Assembly (NCBI GenBank): GCA_964415525.1
Contig: CAYQAS010000005.1
Coordinates: 11,017 to 75,016 of the forward strand
Origin: CAZPUI01 sp964415525
Lineage (GTDB): Bacteria > Acidobacteriota > Holophagae > Holophagales > Holophagaceae
Length of the DNA: 64,000 nucleotides
Reading direction: 5' to 3'
Shown here piece after piece: positions 1 through 9,600 of the stretch (position 1 is the first letter of the stretch; each line of letters begins with the position of its first letter). The notes under the pieces were generated by a model, which saw nothing but the letters and a program-made list of their open reading frames with translations, made no database searches and was not told the DNA's origin. The position numbers were made by a program, and so were the translations under genes.

Positions 1-1
1 G

Positions 2-1813
2 CGCCACTTTGCTGAAACGGCCCGCTCCTCCGGCGAATCACTCCTCACCATCATCAATGACATCTTGGATTTCTCGAAAATCGAGGCTGGCAAGTTGGAT
101 GTGGAAGTCATCGACTTCGACTTGCGAAACCTCCTCGGAGACTTCGGCGATCTCATGGCCCAGCGGGCCCGTGAAAAGGCTCTGGAATTCATCTGTGCCG
201 CGGATCCCGAGGTCCCGTCCCTGCTCAAGGGCGATCCGGGACGGCTCCGACAGGTGCTGACCAACCTCGTGGGAAACGCCCTGAAATTCACGGAATCGGG
301 GGAAGTGGCGCTACGCGTGATCTGTCTGGAGGAAAGGAACGAGGATGTCCTGCTGCGGTTCTCGGTGCGTGACACCGGCATCGGCATCCCCGAGGAGCAG
401 CAGAACCTGCTTTTCCAGAGCTTCAGCCAACTGGATGCCTCCACGACCCGCAAATATGGCGGCACCGGCCTTGGGCTCGCCATCAGCCGACAGCTGGTGG
501 AGCTCATGGGTGGTCACATCAGCGTTCAGAGCCGCGCAGGGGAGGGCTCGACCTTCACCTTCGACTTGATCCTGGGTCGTCAACCCCAACGCGACGCGGA
601 TCCCCGCCCGGATCTGGAGCTGCTTCGGGACGTCAAAGTGCTGGTGGTGGACGACAACGCCACCAACCGGGAGAGCCTGATGCGCCAGCTGTCCGCCTGG
701 CACATGCAACTGGCCGAGGCGGATGATGGCGCCCGCGCCCTCCAGATGCTCATCCATGAGGCGCAGTCCGGCAGCCCCTTCCGGGTAGCGCTGGTGGACG
801 CCCGGATGCCAGGCATGGACGGTGAGAGCCTGGGACGAGCCGTCATGGCCCTCGACCTGCTACGGGATACGCACCTGGTCATGCTCAGTTCCGTCGGTCG
901 GCGGGGCGACGCGAAACGCTTCGAGACCATCGGCTTCGCCAGCTATCTGACGAAACCCATTCGTCTCCAGGACCTCCTGGCTAGCCTCGCAGAAGTCCTT
1001 GCCGTTTCGGAGCGCCGGGTCTCCCAACCCATGGTCACCCGCCATCTGATCCGCGAGAAACGACGCCGACAGGGTCGGATCCTGCTGGTGGAGGACAACG
1101 AGGTCAACCGCAGCGTGGCCATCGGCATTCTGAGGAAGGTGGGCATCACCCCCGACGTGGCCGAGCAGGGTGAGGAAGCCATCCAGCAGTTGGCCCGGCA
1201 ACCTTACGACCTGGTGTTCATGGACGTCCAGATGCCTGTGCTGGATGGCCTCGAGGCCACCCAGCGCATTCGAAGGGGCGAAGGCGGCGTCCTGGATCCT
1301 TCCGTTCCCATCGTGGCCATGACCGCCCATGTGATGGAGGGGGACCGGGAGCGTTGCATTGAGGCGGGGATGGACGATTACCTCTCCAAGCCCATCGACG
1401 CCCAGGCCCTGCTGAGAATCGTCGACCGGCATCTCGGCGAGCGGGACCACACTGTGGTCGTCGAAGCGAGCAGCCCCAGCGAGTCCGGCGCCGCGGTGTT
1501 CGACCGGGGTGCCTTGCTCCGCAGGGTGATGGGGGATGATGGCATCGCCGAACGCGTGTTGGCGGCCTTCCGCACCGAACTTCCGAGCCGGGTCGAGCGC
1601 CTGAGGCGGGCCCTCCTGGCCGGTGATCTCAAGGAGGCCATGCAGGAAGCCCACGGACTAAAGGGCTCATCCGCCAATGTCGGGTGCGAACGCGTCTTCG
1701 AGGTGGCAGCCGAGATGGAAGCCGCCCTCCGAAGCGGCAGGCAGGAAAACCGTCTGCTGCTGCGACTGGAGCAGGAAGCGGACCAGGCGATGAAGACCAT
1801 CCAGGCGACTTGA
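2..1813 (+). CDS. Hybrid sensor histidine kinase, BarA-like, 5' end outside the window
   Basis: The reading frame is open from base 2, so the sensor part and the phospho-accepting His lie upstream of the window. What remains begins in the second helix of the dimerisation domain (ILDFSKIEAGKL). It continues with a complete HATPase (N box NLVGNALKF, DTGIGIP, GTGLGLAIS), two receiver domains (VLVVDDN with acceptor in LVDARMPG; ILLVEDN with acceptor in FMDVQMP) and a C-terminal Hpt domain with its His in HGLKGSSANVG. The order kinase-REC-REC-Hpt is that of BarA/Gac-type phosphorelay proteins, in which phosphate passes His-Asp-His to a separate response regulator. No partner regulator is adjacent. 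The gene ends just before a hairpin shared with the convergent glutamine synthetase gene. The domain call is firm; the signal sensed is unknown. Confidence 0.93.
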   Translation, partial: RHFAETARSSGESLLTIINDILDFSKIEAGKLDVEVIDFDLRNLLGDFGDLMAQRAREKALEFICAADPEVPSLLKGDPGRLRQVLTNLVGNALKFTESGEVALRVICLEERNEDVLLRFSVRDTGIGIPEEQQNLLFQSFSQLDASTTRKYGGTGLGLAISRQLVELMGGHISVQSRAGEGSTFTFDLILGRQPQRDADPRPDLELLRDVKVLVVDDNATNRESLMRQLSAWHMQLAEADDGARALQMLIHEAQSGSPFRVALVDARMPGMDGESLGRAVMALDLLRDTHLVMLSSVGRRGDAKRFETIGFASYLTKPIRLQDLLASLAEVLAVSERRVSQPMVTRHLIREKRRRQGRILLVEDNEVNRSVAIGILRKVGITPDVAEQGEEAIQQLARQPYDLVFMDVQMPVLDGLEATQRIRRGEGGVLDPSVPIVAMTAHVMEGDRERCIEAGMDDYLSKPIDAQALLRIVDRHLGERDHTVVVEASSPSESGAAVFDRGALLRRVMGDDGIAERVLAAFRTELPSRVERLRRALLAGDLKEAMQEAHGLKGSSANVGCERVFEVAAEMEAALRSGRQENRLLLRLEQEADQAMKTIQAT

Positions 1814-1818
1814 ACAAG

Positions 1819-1848
1819 AGCACGGGCCGCCCGAAGACGGCCCGTGCT
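1819..1848. terminator. Bidirectional hairpin terminator between convergent genes
   Basis: A perfect 11-bp stem (AGCACGGGCCG / CGGCCCGTGCT) with an 8-base loop lies 5 bases after the hybrid kinase stop and 16 bases before the end of the convergent glutamine synthetase gene. There is no long T tract, as is common in GC-rich genomes. Confidence 0.65.
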
Positions 1849-1864
1849 TCCCGGATCACCTCGA

Positions 1865-3301
1865 TCAGAACTGGTTCCAGAGGTACTGGTTGGTGACCTC
1901 GTGATGGAACTGCACCTCACAGGTCTTCACGACACTGCCGAGGGCCTTGGGGCAACGCTCGGCCTGGGCCAGTTTGAGCTCGGCATACTTGGCGTGAACG
2001 TCCTCCCCGAGCGCATCCGCCAGGAAGCGGCTGGTCTTGAAGATACGGATGGCGTCGAAGATGTTGTCAGGCAGGAAGCGGGTGCGGGGGCGCTTGCTGT
2101 CATCGGCCTCGACGATGGGTCCCTCCAGGCCGGTGCGGAGCAACGCATAGAGGTTCAGGTAGGGGTTGGTGTCGGGACCGACGCTGCGCACCTCGACCCG
2201 CGCGGACTTCGCGTTCCCCAGTGGAATGCGGATCATGGAGCCGCGATCCGTGGGGCTCACCTTGATCTGGTTCGGCGCCTCGAAATGGGGATCCAGGCGA
2301 CGGAAGGCGTTCACGGACGGGTTCATGATCAGGCAGAGTTCCTGGGCGTTGGAGAGCGTCCGGTTGATGAAGTCCCAGGCGATGGCGCTCAAGCCTTCCT
2401 TGCCTCCCTTCTCAAAGAAGAGGTTCTTGTCCTTCTTCGCCAGGCTGATGTTGGTGTGCATGCCGTTCCCGTTCACCCCCGCCACCGGCTTCGGCAGGAA
2501 GCTGGCGGTGAGGCCCATCTGGGCGGCCACCTGACGGCTCAACAACTTGTAGATCTGAACCTGATCTGCAGCCATGAGCGCATCGGCGTAGCTGAAGTTC
2601 ATCTCGAACTGACTCGGAGCGACTTCCGGATGATCCTTCTCGTTGAGGAAACCCATGGCGCGCTGGGCTTCTGCAGCGGTATCGATGAATTGGCGCAGGG
2701 CATCGCCCGGCAGGCTGTGGTAGTAGCCGCCGGTGCTGATGAACTCGAACTTGCCCGTCTCGTGGAAACGGCGTTCGGCCTCCAGGCCTTTGAACAGGAA
2801 GCCCTCCACCTCGTGAGCGGCGTTGCAGACGATGCCCTTCTGCTCGAAGAGTTCGTCCGTGAATGCCTTCAGGCGGGCGCGCATGTCGCCCTCGTAGGGG
2901 CTGCCGTCCTGGTTCTGGACGAGGCCGAAGACCATGACCTTGCCAGACCCGAAAATGTCGGAGGGCATCCAGTAGAAAGCGCCCCAGTCCACCGCCAGCC
3001 GCAGATCCGACTCCGCCTGCACCGCGAAGCCGCGAATGCTTGAGCCATCGAAGGTGAGGTTGTCATACGACTTCAGTAGGAATTTCTTGTCGTAGTCGAG
3101 CATGTGAAAGCGGCCTTCCAGGTCGGTGAAACAGACCGTGACTGCCTTGATGCGCTTCTCTCCCGCCAGGTAGGCCATCCGCTCCTCGCGGATCTTCTCC
3201 GCCGGAACCCGCTCCAGCCGCTGCTGACGCGCCTTGAGGTTCATCTCCTCCAGCGTGTCGTAGGGGATCTCCAGGAAATCGCGCAGGGCGGTGGTGGTCA
3301 T
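1865..3301 (-). CDS. glnA: Glutamine synthetase, type I family
   Basis: Condenses glutamate and ammonia to glutamine with ATP, in the cytosol. The 478-residue product is close to the usual GSI length. It has the beta-grasp part with the loop TFDGSSIRGF (about residues 60-70), the EVAPSQFEMNF segment, NGNGMHTNISL with the ammonia/glutamate site, and NPSVNAFRRLDP followed by the arginine segment around SARVEVRSVGPDTNPY. The ATG at 3301 is chosen because GGAGG lies 6 bases before it; an in-frame ATG 63 bases upstream has no ribosome site. The region that carries the adenylylated Tyr in enterobacterial enzymes (NLYDLPPEE) is absent, so control by GlnE-type adenylylation is unlikely. The upstream 60 bases are AT-rich and probably hold the promoter. 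Confidence 0.93.
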   Translation of the reverse strand: MTTTALRDFLEIPYDTLEEMNLKARQQRLERVPAEKIREERMAYLAGEKRIKAVTVCFTDLEGRFHMLDYDKKFLLKSYDNLTFDGSSIRGFAVQAESDLRLAVDWGAFYWMPSDIFGSGKVMVFGLVQNQDGSPYEGDMRARLKAFTDELFEQKGIVCNAAHEVEGFLFKGLEAERRFHETGKFEFISTGGYYHSLPGDALRQFIDTAAEAQRAMGFLNEKDHPEVAPSQFEMNFSYADALMAADQVQIYKLLSRQVAAQMGLTASFLPKPVAGVNGNGMHTNISLAKKDKNLFFEKGGKEGLSAIAWDFINRTLSNAQELCLIMNPSVNAFRRLDPHFEAPNQIKVSPTDRGSMIRIPLGNAKSARVEVRSVGPDTNPYLNLYALLRTGLEGPIVEADDSKRPRTRFLPDNIFDAIRIFKTSRFLADALGEDVHAKYAELKLAQAERCPKALGSVVKTCEVQFHHEVTNQYLWNQF

Positions 3302-4034
3302 GTTCGCCTCCAGTGGAGTCACCAGACTCCACCACAGGATGTCGACCGCGAAGCCATGCCACAAGTCTTAATTTTTGCCTTTTTATTCTTAATCACTAGT
3401 CACGAAGAATTATTTCTCGCATCGAGTTCCACAACTGCGACAACATGCGCGGCCAGCCCAAGCCCGGAGTCGGCTCCGCCCTCTCACTCCGCCGTCGCGA
3501 GGGATGGCCCCTGGCCAACGGGACCACGGGACCACGGGAAGCCTTTAGGGTTCCGAACCAAGCCTCCAGCTTCGCGTTTGCCTCTCAGCCGGACCGCAAA
3601 CGAAGGACCCGGCCATCTGCCCTGCGGTCACAGCGACGAGAAGCGCACTGCCCTAGGCCTGCGGGAGGCCCACTGGTGGGTGATGGCGGAAGACCGGCTC
3701 CTCGGCGTCAGCATTCTGGAACCCCACTTGAAGGTGCTGGGAGGTGTTTCAGGAAATTCGAATGAAATCCGTAGCCGCCTGATTGTGCGGACGGGAGCCC
3801 TCGGATGCGCATTTAGAGGAGCCAGGCGACGGCCTGCGAGGGCAATATTTGCTTGTCGTCGCCCCATGGCTTCGAGAACTCATTTTCCAGTCGCATCAAC
3901 CCGCGGAATGCCGCACCGTATCGATGGCACGGAGTCACAACCGGCACCGTGCTTCCATCTCAGTTTTGACCCTGGCTGTGCAACCTGACATCCCTGGCTC
4001 CGCGGTACGGAGCCGAACCCATCGAGGAGATCCC
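3302..4034. other. 733-base spacer between divergent glnA and STAS genes
   Basis: No convincing gene on either strand. The part next to glnA (3365-3420) is strikingly AT-rich for this genome and is the likely glnA promoter region. A hairpin with a 7-bp stem (3996-4002 with 4008-4014) sits just upstream of the ribosome site of the STAS gene. The middle contains only short direct repeats such as two adjacent GGGACCAC copies near 3515-3535. Confidence 0.5.
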
Positions 4035-4370
4035 ATGAACATGACCATTGAACATGTGAACGACATTGTCGTTCTCTCCCCTCAGGGGCGCATCACCCTG
4101 GGCGATGGCGACCAGGAGCTTGGCGAGGCCGTCCGCCAGCAGCTGGAAGCCGGCAGCCGCAAGATCCTGCTCGACTTCAGCGCCGTCAACTACCTTGACA
4201 GCTCGGGCATCGGCGAGCTGGTGGGCTGCTACACCTCCATCCTCAACCGCCAGGGCAAGCTGGTGATCTGCGGCCTCAACGAACGCATCTTCGGGCTGAT
4301 GAAGATGACCAGCCTGCACTCGGTCTTCGACGTGCGCGAGAGCCGGGAAGAGGGCCTGACGGTCCTGTAA
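4035..4370 (+). CDS. STAS-domain anti-sigma factor antagonist
   Basis: A 111-residue single STAS domain of the SpoIIAA/RsbV type. Such proteins bind an RsbW-like anti-sigma kinase when unphosphorylated and so free a sigma factor; the kinase switches them off by phosphorylating one Ser. The motif LDSSGIGEL near residue 57 contains that Ser, and the segment IVVLSPQGRITLG is the first beta pair. Start at 4035 is set by GAGGAGA 4 bases upstream; longer in-frame starts read into non-coding sequence. The gene stands alone, with a strong hairpin after it. A separate RsbW-like kinase gene at 50396-50830 in this window is a possible partner, though not adjacent. Confidence 0.9.
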   Translation: MNMTIEHVNDIVVLSPQGRITLGDGDQELGEAVRQQLEAGSRKILLDFSAVNYLDSSGIGELVGCYTSILNRQGKLVICGLNERIFGLMKMTSLHSVFDVRESREEGLTVL

Positions 4371-4387
4371 TCCGCCGTCCAATGGAC

Positions 4388-4425
4388 TTCAGGCTCCGGC
4401 CGGGATTCTCCCGCCGGAGCCTGAA
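4388..4425. terminator. Strong hairpin terminator
   Basis: A perfect 13-bp stem (TTCAGGCTCCGGC with its complement) and a 12-base loop follow the STAS gene by 17 bases. The SDR gene converges on it from the other side, ending at 4523, so it may serve both. The remaining bases to 4522 show nothing else. Confidence 0.75.
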
Positions 4426-4522
4426 GGCTTCCATGGCGGAAGCGATTCCCCAAAGCCGCCAACCTGGGCACCCGCGGGCGTCGCACGGAAATCTGAAGCA
4501 CCCTTCAACCCGCCTAGCCGGC

Positions 4523-5368
4523 TCAGCGTTTGAAGTAGGACCGCCGCACCGCCCATTCAAAGAGCCCAGCAGGCAGCCAACGGTGGGCCACCTGGGCCCA
4601 GTAGCTGTCGCGGCCAACGATCACCCGCCGCGGCGGTTTCGTGCACTGCATCGCCTGCACGATGAGCGCCGCGCAGTCCTCCGCCGTCATGCCGTGGGCG
4701 GCGGCGAAGTCCTCCCGCCGCGTGGCGTAGTGATGGATCGCCCGTTCGTATACCGTGCCGGTGGCTCGCTCCGGCATGTCGCCCCAGGCCTGCTTCAGGG
4801 TGGTGCGGAAGGCGGTCTTGATGGCGCCGGGCTCCACCAGGATCACCGCAACGTCATCCCCAATTTCAAGCCGCAGACTCTCGCCAAGGGCCACCACCGC
4901 GTGCTTGCTCGCGTTGTAGGCCCCCGCCATGGGGATCGACAGACGGCCAAGCACCGAGGCCACATGGATGATACGGCCTTCCCCTCGCCGCGCGTTGCGG
5001 CGGATCAACGGCAGGAAGGCGTTGGTGACCGTCTGGAGGCCGATGACATTGGTCTCGAACTGGGCGCGGAGTTCATCCGTGCGCACCAGTTCCAGCGGGC
5101 CCATCTGACCGTAGCCCGCGTTGTTCACCAACGCCGTCAGCCGCAGATCGGCACAGGCCGCCACCGCAGCGGCAACGCTGGTCTCACGCGTCACATCCAG
5201 AGCCAGCACGCGCAGGTCATCGCCAACCGGAAGATCTGCCAACACTTCGGGCCTCCGGGCGGTCGCCACCACGCCCCAGCCGGCGGCACGACAGACCTGC
5301 ACCAACGCCCGTCCGATGCCCGTGGAGCAGCCGGTGATGAGCACCCAGCCCCGCTTGACTTGATCCAT
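4523..5368 (-). CDS. Short-chain dehydrogenase/reductase
   Basis: A 281-residue classical SDR. The cofactor motif TGCSTGIG is at about residues 12-19, NNAGYG near 83, catalytic Ser in VASVLG and the YNASK catalytic Tyr/Lys pair near 150. Such enzymes use NAD(P)(H) to oxidise or reduce alcohols and ketones; the substrate cannot be told from sequence. ATR-type residues (VATARR) after the second beta strand suggest NADP(H) use, which is inference. ATG at 5368 has AGGAGG 5 bases upstream; the alternative GTG at 5383 overlaps that site. It follows the secreted-protein gene at 5408 on the same strand by about 40 bases and may be cotranscribed with it. Confidence 0.9.
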   Translation of the reverse strand: MDQVKRGWVLITGCSTGIGRALVQVCRAAGWGVVATARRPEVLADLPVGDDLRVLALDVTRETSVAAAVAACADLRLTALVNNAGYGQMGPLELVRTDELRAQFETNVIGLQTVTNAFLPLIRRNARRGEGRIIHVASVLGRLSIPMAGAYNASKHAVVALGESLRLEIGDDVAVILVEPGAIKTAFRTTLKQAWGDMPERATGTVYERAIHHYATRREDFAAAHGMTAEDCAALIVQAMQCTKPPRRVIVGRDSYWAQVAHRWLPAGLFEWAVRRSYFKR

Positions 5369-5407
5369 GCCCGCCTCCTGCACCCAACGTAGCAGGAGCG
5401 GCGTGGG

Positions 5408-6556
5408 CTATTTCTTCGCGAAGCGCCCCTGGAGGTCCTTCAACAGGGCCAGGGCGTCCTGGGTGTCGAAATAGGTTTCCGTGGAGAGAATCACTTCATC
5501 CTGACGGTCATAGGACTGAGGATCGCGGAAACGCTTAAGGTCTCCCTTGATGACGATGCCTTCCTGCGGCTGGACGTTCACCTTGGACTCGATCCAGCCC
5601 TTGAAGCCCTCTCCCGGTCGAGGCCGATCGAAGCTGCACCGGGTGAGATCAAACTGATACATGTGCTCAGACGCGTTCAAAGTGACGAGCCCTTTCGCAT
5701 CGATAGACAGGATGCGGGACAGGGCCAGCTTGCCGTTCAGGGCATCCGCGGCTCCCTGGAGGGTCTTCGTGTCCGGCTTGAAGGCCGGGTCCACATTGGC
5801 CTGATTGACCACGACCCGAGGCGCCTGGCCCATTTGAGCCGCCTTGAGGACATAGAGCGCCTTGACGATTTCCAGGGTCTCCCGGGCACTCTCAGTGCTG
5901 AATGACTCCCGGGTCATGCTTCGCCGCCCGTGACCGCCCGGGGCATATTCCAGAGCCCAGTCGCCGTAGATCCGCACCTTGGCGCGCTCACCACGGTCGT
6001 TCAGGCTGAAATCAGCCTTGCGGAGATCAATGCGGTAAACACCGTCGGCACCGCAAAGCGAGAGGATGCCTTGAGCATCCAGGCTCGACACCACGGATAG
6101 AGAGAGCCGGTCATTCAAAAATTCCAGCGCCTCGCCGACGGTCTTGAAGGGCAGCCCCAGCTCGCCCGTGTCGATGCGCTTGGCCAGATGCCGACTGCGC
6201 TCATCCTTGGCCAGCGCTTCCCGCCGCTGCTGACGCAGGACACGCACCGCCTCCTTCACCGCCTCGCCATCCCGGCAGAGGAAGGACTGACGGAGGTAGG
6301 GCGATTCCGAGGCCACCCGCAGACGATGGTCGCCGTTCTCCGTGTTGATGTTGAACCCCGCCTGCTTGAGGTTGAATCGATAGGTCTGCTCCGGCCCCTT
6401 AATCTCCACGTGACCGTCCGCCTCGATGCGCGTGAAGGTCGAACGCGTGAGGCAGCGGTTGAGAACCGTCACCGCATCCTGCGCCATCAGAGGCGCTGCG
6501 AGCATCGCCACCACGGGAGCGAGGACAAACAGGGACATGCGCGATTGCAGAAACAT
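5408..6556 (-). CDS. Secreted protein of unknown function
   Basis: 382 residues with a clear signal peptide (MFLQSRMSLFVLAPVVAMLAAPLMAQ) and no later membrane segment, so probably periplasmic. The mature part contains three related blocks, each with a phrase of the type G-x-Y-x-F/I-D/N-L-x-x-A/C-x-F (YRFNLKQAGF, YRIDLRKADF, YQFDLTRCSF), separated by helical stretches. This suggests a threefold internal repeat of a small domain. I do not recognise the family. ATG at 6556 has TGGAGG upstream; a TTG in the same frame at 6568 overlaps that ribosome site. It lies downstream of the propeller kinase gene, with about 130 bases between them. Confidence 0.75.
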   Translation of the reverse strand: MFLQSRMSLFVLAPVVAMLAAPLMAQDAVTVLNRCLTRSTFTRIEADGHVEIKGPEQTYRFNLKQAGFNINTENGDHRLRVASESPYLRQSFLCRDGEAVKEAVRVLRQQRREALAKDERSRHLAKRIDTGELGLPFKTVGEALEFLNDRLSLSVVSSLDAQGILSLCGADGVYRIDLRKADFSLNDRGERAKVRIYGDWALEYAPGGHGRRSMTRESFSTESARETLEIVKALYVLKAAQMGQAPRVVVNQANVDPAFKPDTKTLQGAADALNGKLALSRILSIDAKGLVTLNASEHMYQFDLTRCSFDRPRPGEGFKGWIESKVNVQPQEGIVIKGDLKRFRDPQSYDRQDEVILSTETYFDTQDALALLKDLQGRFAKK

Positions 6557-6687
6557 GGGGACCTCCAATCCGGGCGTCCATCGGGATGCGATTCTCCGAT
6601 GCTAGCCCGGCTTGTCCAGAGGCTCCGTGCAGATCGGTCAGCATCCCCATCCGATCCGGCGAACGGCGGTGGGACACCGGTCACCGG

Positions 6688-9600
6688 TCAGCCGAGCGGA
6701 AGGCAGAGCACGAACCGCTTCCCGATCCCCGGCCCGGTCTCCGCCTCCAGGCTGCCCCCCAGCAGCTCGATGAAGCGACGGCAGATCGTCAGTTCCAAGG
6801 CGGCGGGATGCCAGGGAATGGTGCGAACCGTCCAGTCCTGGGCGAAATCCAGGAACAGCAGGGACAGCTGCTGCTCCGAGAGGGGCGCCCCGTCATCCCA
6901 GACCTCGACACGGAGCCCATCGCCATCCCGGCGAGCCGAGAGCCCCAAGGTGCCCCGCTCCACCGACTCGGCCCCAAGGCGGAGCAGGCTGTTCAGCACG
7001 CGACGCAGCAGCGAGACATCCGTGACCAGCGAGCAGGGCTCGCAGGCCATCTCAAGGCGACTGCCCCGGTTCCGAAGCAGCGCCCCGGCCTGCAGCCCCG
7101 CATCCGAACACACCAAATGCGCCTCCACTCGCTCGATGCGTGGGGAGACGACCCCGGCCTCCAGCTTTGCGAGGTCGAGGATGCCTCCGATGAGCCCCTG
7201 CACCTTCAGCCCCGCCTCGTGGATCTGGCGGAAGGCGCCCTGGGCGCTGGCCGCATCCGGCGCGGAGTCCAGCATCATCTCCGCATAGAGCAGGATGGAG
7301 CTGAGGGGGTTGCGCAGTTCGTGGTTGAGGCTCGCGATGTAGGCGCTGCGCCCACGGGCGGAGCGTTCCAGCAGGTCCCGGGCCTCCTGAAGCTGCGCAT
7401 TGGCCGCTCGCAGATCGGCGGTGTGCTCGGCAACGACGCCCTCGAGCCAGCGGTTGCGCAGACGGACTCGACGCAGCCGCCTAAGAACGCCGCCTGCCGC
7501 CCCCGCCAGCAGCAGCACAGCGCCCGCCAGCCGCACCCAGAGTCGCTCCCACCAGAGCGGCAGAAGCGTGAAGTCGATGGCAGCGACGGGACTGACCCGC
7601 CCCTCGGGGAGCCGAGCCCGCAACCGGACCTGATGCGGGCCCGGGGCCAGCCCGCTGAAGCCTAGGCTGGGCTGGGGCAGAGGCATCCAAGCCTGGGCAT
7701 CGTCCAACTGCATCTCGTATTGAAGGCTGTCCTGAAGGCTGAAGGTCGGCACGCTCAGATGCCACACCATGGTCCGATGCCCGGGGGCAAAGGCCCTGAC
7801 GGCTGGAAGCCCAGGCAGCACACAATCGTGGAGCTGAATGCCGGAGACCACCGGGGCCCGCAGGGGAGGACGCGGCAGACCCGTGAGCTCCCGGAGGCGC
7901 CCCAGGCCGAAGGAGGTGCCGACCCAGACTTCCCCTTCAGGCGCCACCGCGAGGCCACCCCGATTGCAATCCTGGGATGGCAGGCCATCCGAAGACGTGT
8001 AGCGCACCGTGGCCAGAGGGTCGCCGGGCTCCATGCGCAGGAGTCCCTGGGAGGTGCCCAGCCAGAATCGCCCCTTGCCGTCCACCACGAGGTTGTAGAG
8101 GTGCAGGCCCGGGCGAAGCTGGGGAACAGGCAGGGGCTCTGCATGCACCGGACCTCCCGACGTCCAGCGATAGCGTTCCAGCTGAGGCGTTCCATAGCTG
8201 CCCATCCACAGATCCCCATCCAGGCCCAGTTCGGCGATGTAGGGGACACCCTGGTTGCGGTTCGGGATCACCCACCACCGATCCCCCTCCCGCACATGGG
8301 TTCGCGCGGAGTTCGGCAGGTAGATACGCCCTTGGCGATCCTGGGATAGGTAGACCTGCTGTTCATGTTCTCCGCCGGGCGGCACCACCTTGTGCCACTG
8401 CCAGCCCCTCCCGACGCGTTTCCCGGCATAAGTCCCATGGATCAACGACGCGACCCAGACCTCGTCGCCACGGAAGGCAAACCCCCGGGCGAAGCTGCCC
8501 ATGGCTCCAGGCAGGATGGGCACCCGCTCCTTCGCGAAGGTCTGACTGTCGATCCGCAACACGCTGGCATCCTCACCCCCACCGACCCAGAGGCTGCCAT
8601 CCGGGGCCTCCGCGATCGTGCTGACAGACTGCCGCGCCACCAGGGTTCGCCAACCGCCGCCCTCCCCGACACTGAGTCCATTGCCCGTGCCAACCCAGAC
8701 GCGTCCATGGCGATCCCGCAGGACCCCCCAAACATCCAGCGCGGGCAACCCATGGACCGTGGTGTACGTCTGCCACTGGCCCCAACCCAGGACCCGATGC
8801 AACCCCAAGGCGGACACCCACAGGTTCCCATCCCAGTCCACGAGGGTGCTCCGCGCTTGGTTCATGGGGACTTGATCCGAGGGCGGCAGCGGTTCCCAGC
8901 GATCGCCCCTCGCCTTCACGATGCCGAAGCGGCCGGTCAACCAGAGATCCCCAGTGCGATCGCAGATCAGGGAAGTCACGAGCCGGGACAGGGTCCGGGA
9001 ATGCAAATCCACCCAGCCGGAAGCCGTCCGCCGCCATAGGCCGCGCATGGACCCCACCCAGAGCTGGCCATCCCCATCCATGGCCGCCAGCCGCGATCGA
9101 TCCCCAAGTGGAAGGGGCGGCCCGGGAGTCACCCTCCAGCGCGACCTGCGGTCCCAGGTGAGGATGGAGGAGGCGGTCAGCACGCGCATGTGCTCGCCTC
9201 CCGAGACCAGCCCCACGGCCTTCTGATCCGATGGCCAACCTGGAGCCGGAGCGAATTGGAGCGGCGCGACCTCCACATAGGGGCCCCCGTCGGCCACCAG
9301 CCAATGACGCCCCTCGGCATCCCGCGCCAATCCCAGGATGCCCGCCCGGGGCAACCCGGAAGTCACCGCCTCCACTCGGGCGCCACCGCTGGGCAAACGG
9401 AACAGTCCGGCCGCCGTCGCCATCCAGAGCGTGTTGTCCGGGTCCACCACCAAGCATCGCGCCAGGATTTCGCCTCCGGGCACCGGCACCTGCTCGAAGC
9501 GCCGGCCATCCCCTTTGAAGAGCCCCTCTCCGGCACCGGCCCAGATCATCCCTTGCGCATCCTGGACCAGGGTGTGGGGGAACGGGGCATTCAAGCCGTG

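Noticed and set aside
3340..3365. Possible sigma-54 promoter (TGGCAT...TCGC) upstream of glnA
   Set aside because: Spacing between the GG and GC elements is nine, not ten bases, and the match is poor.
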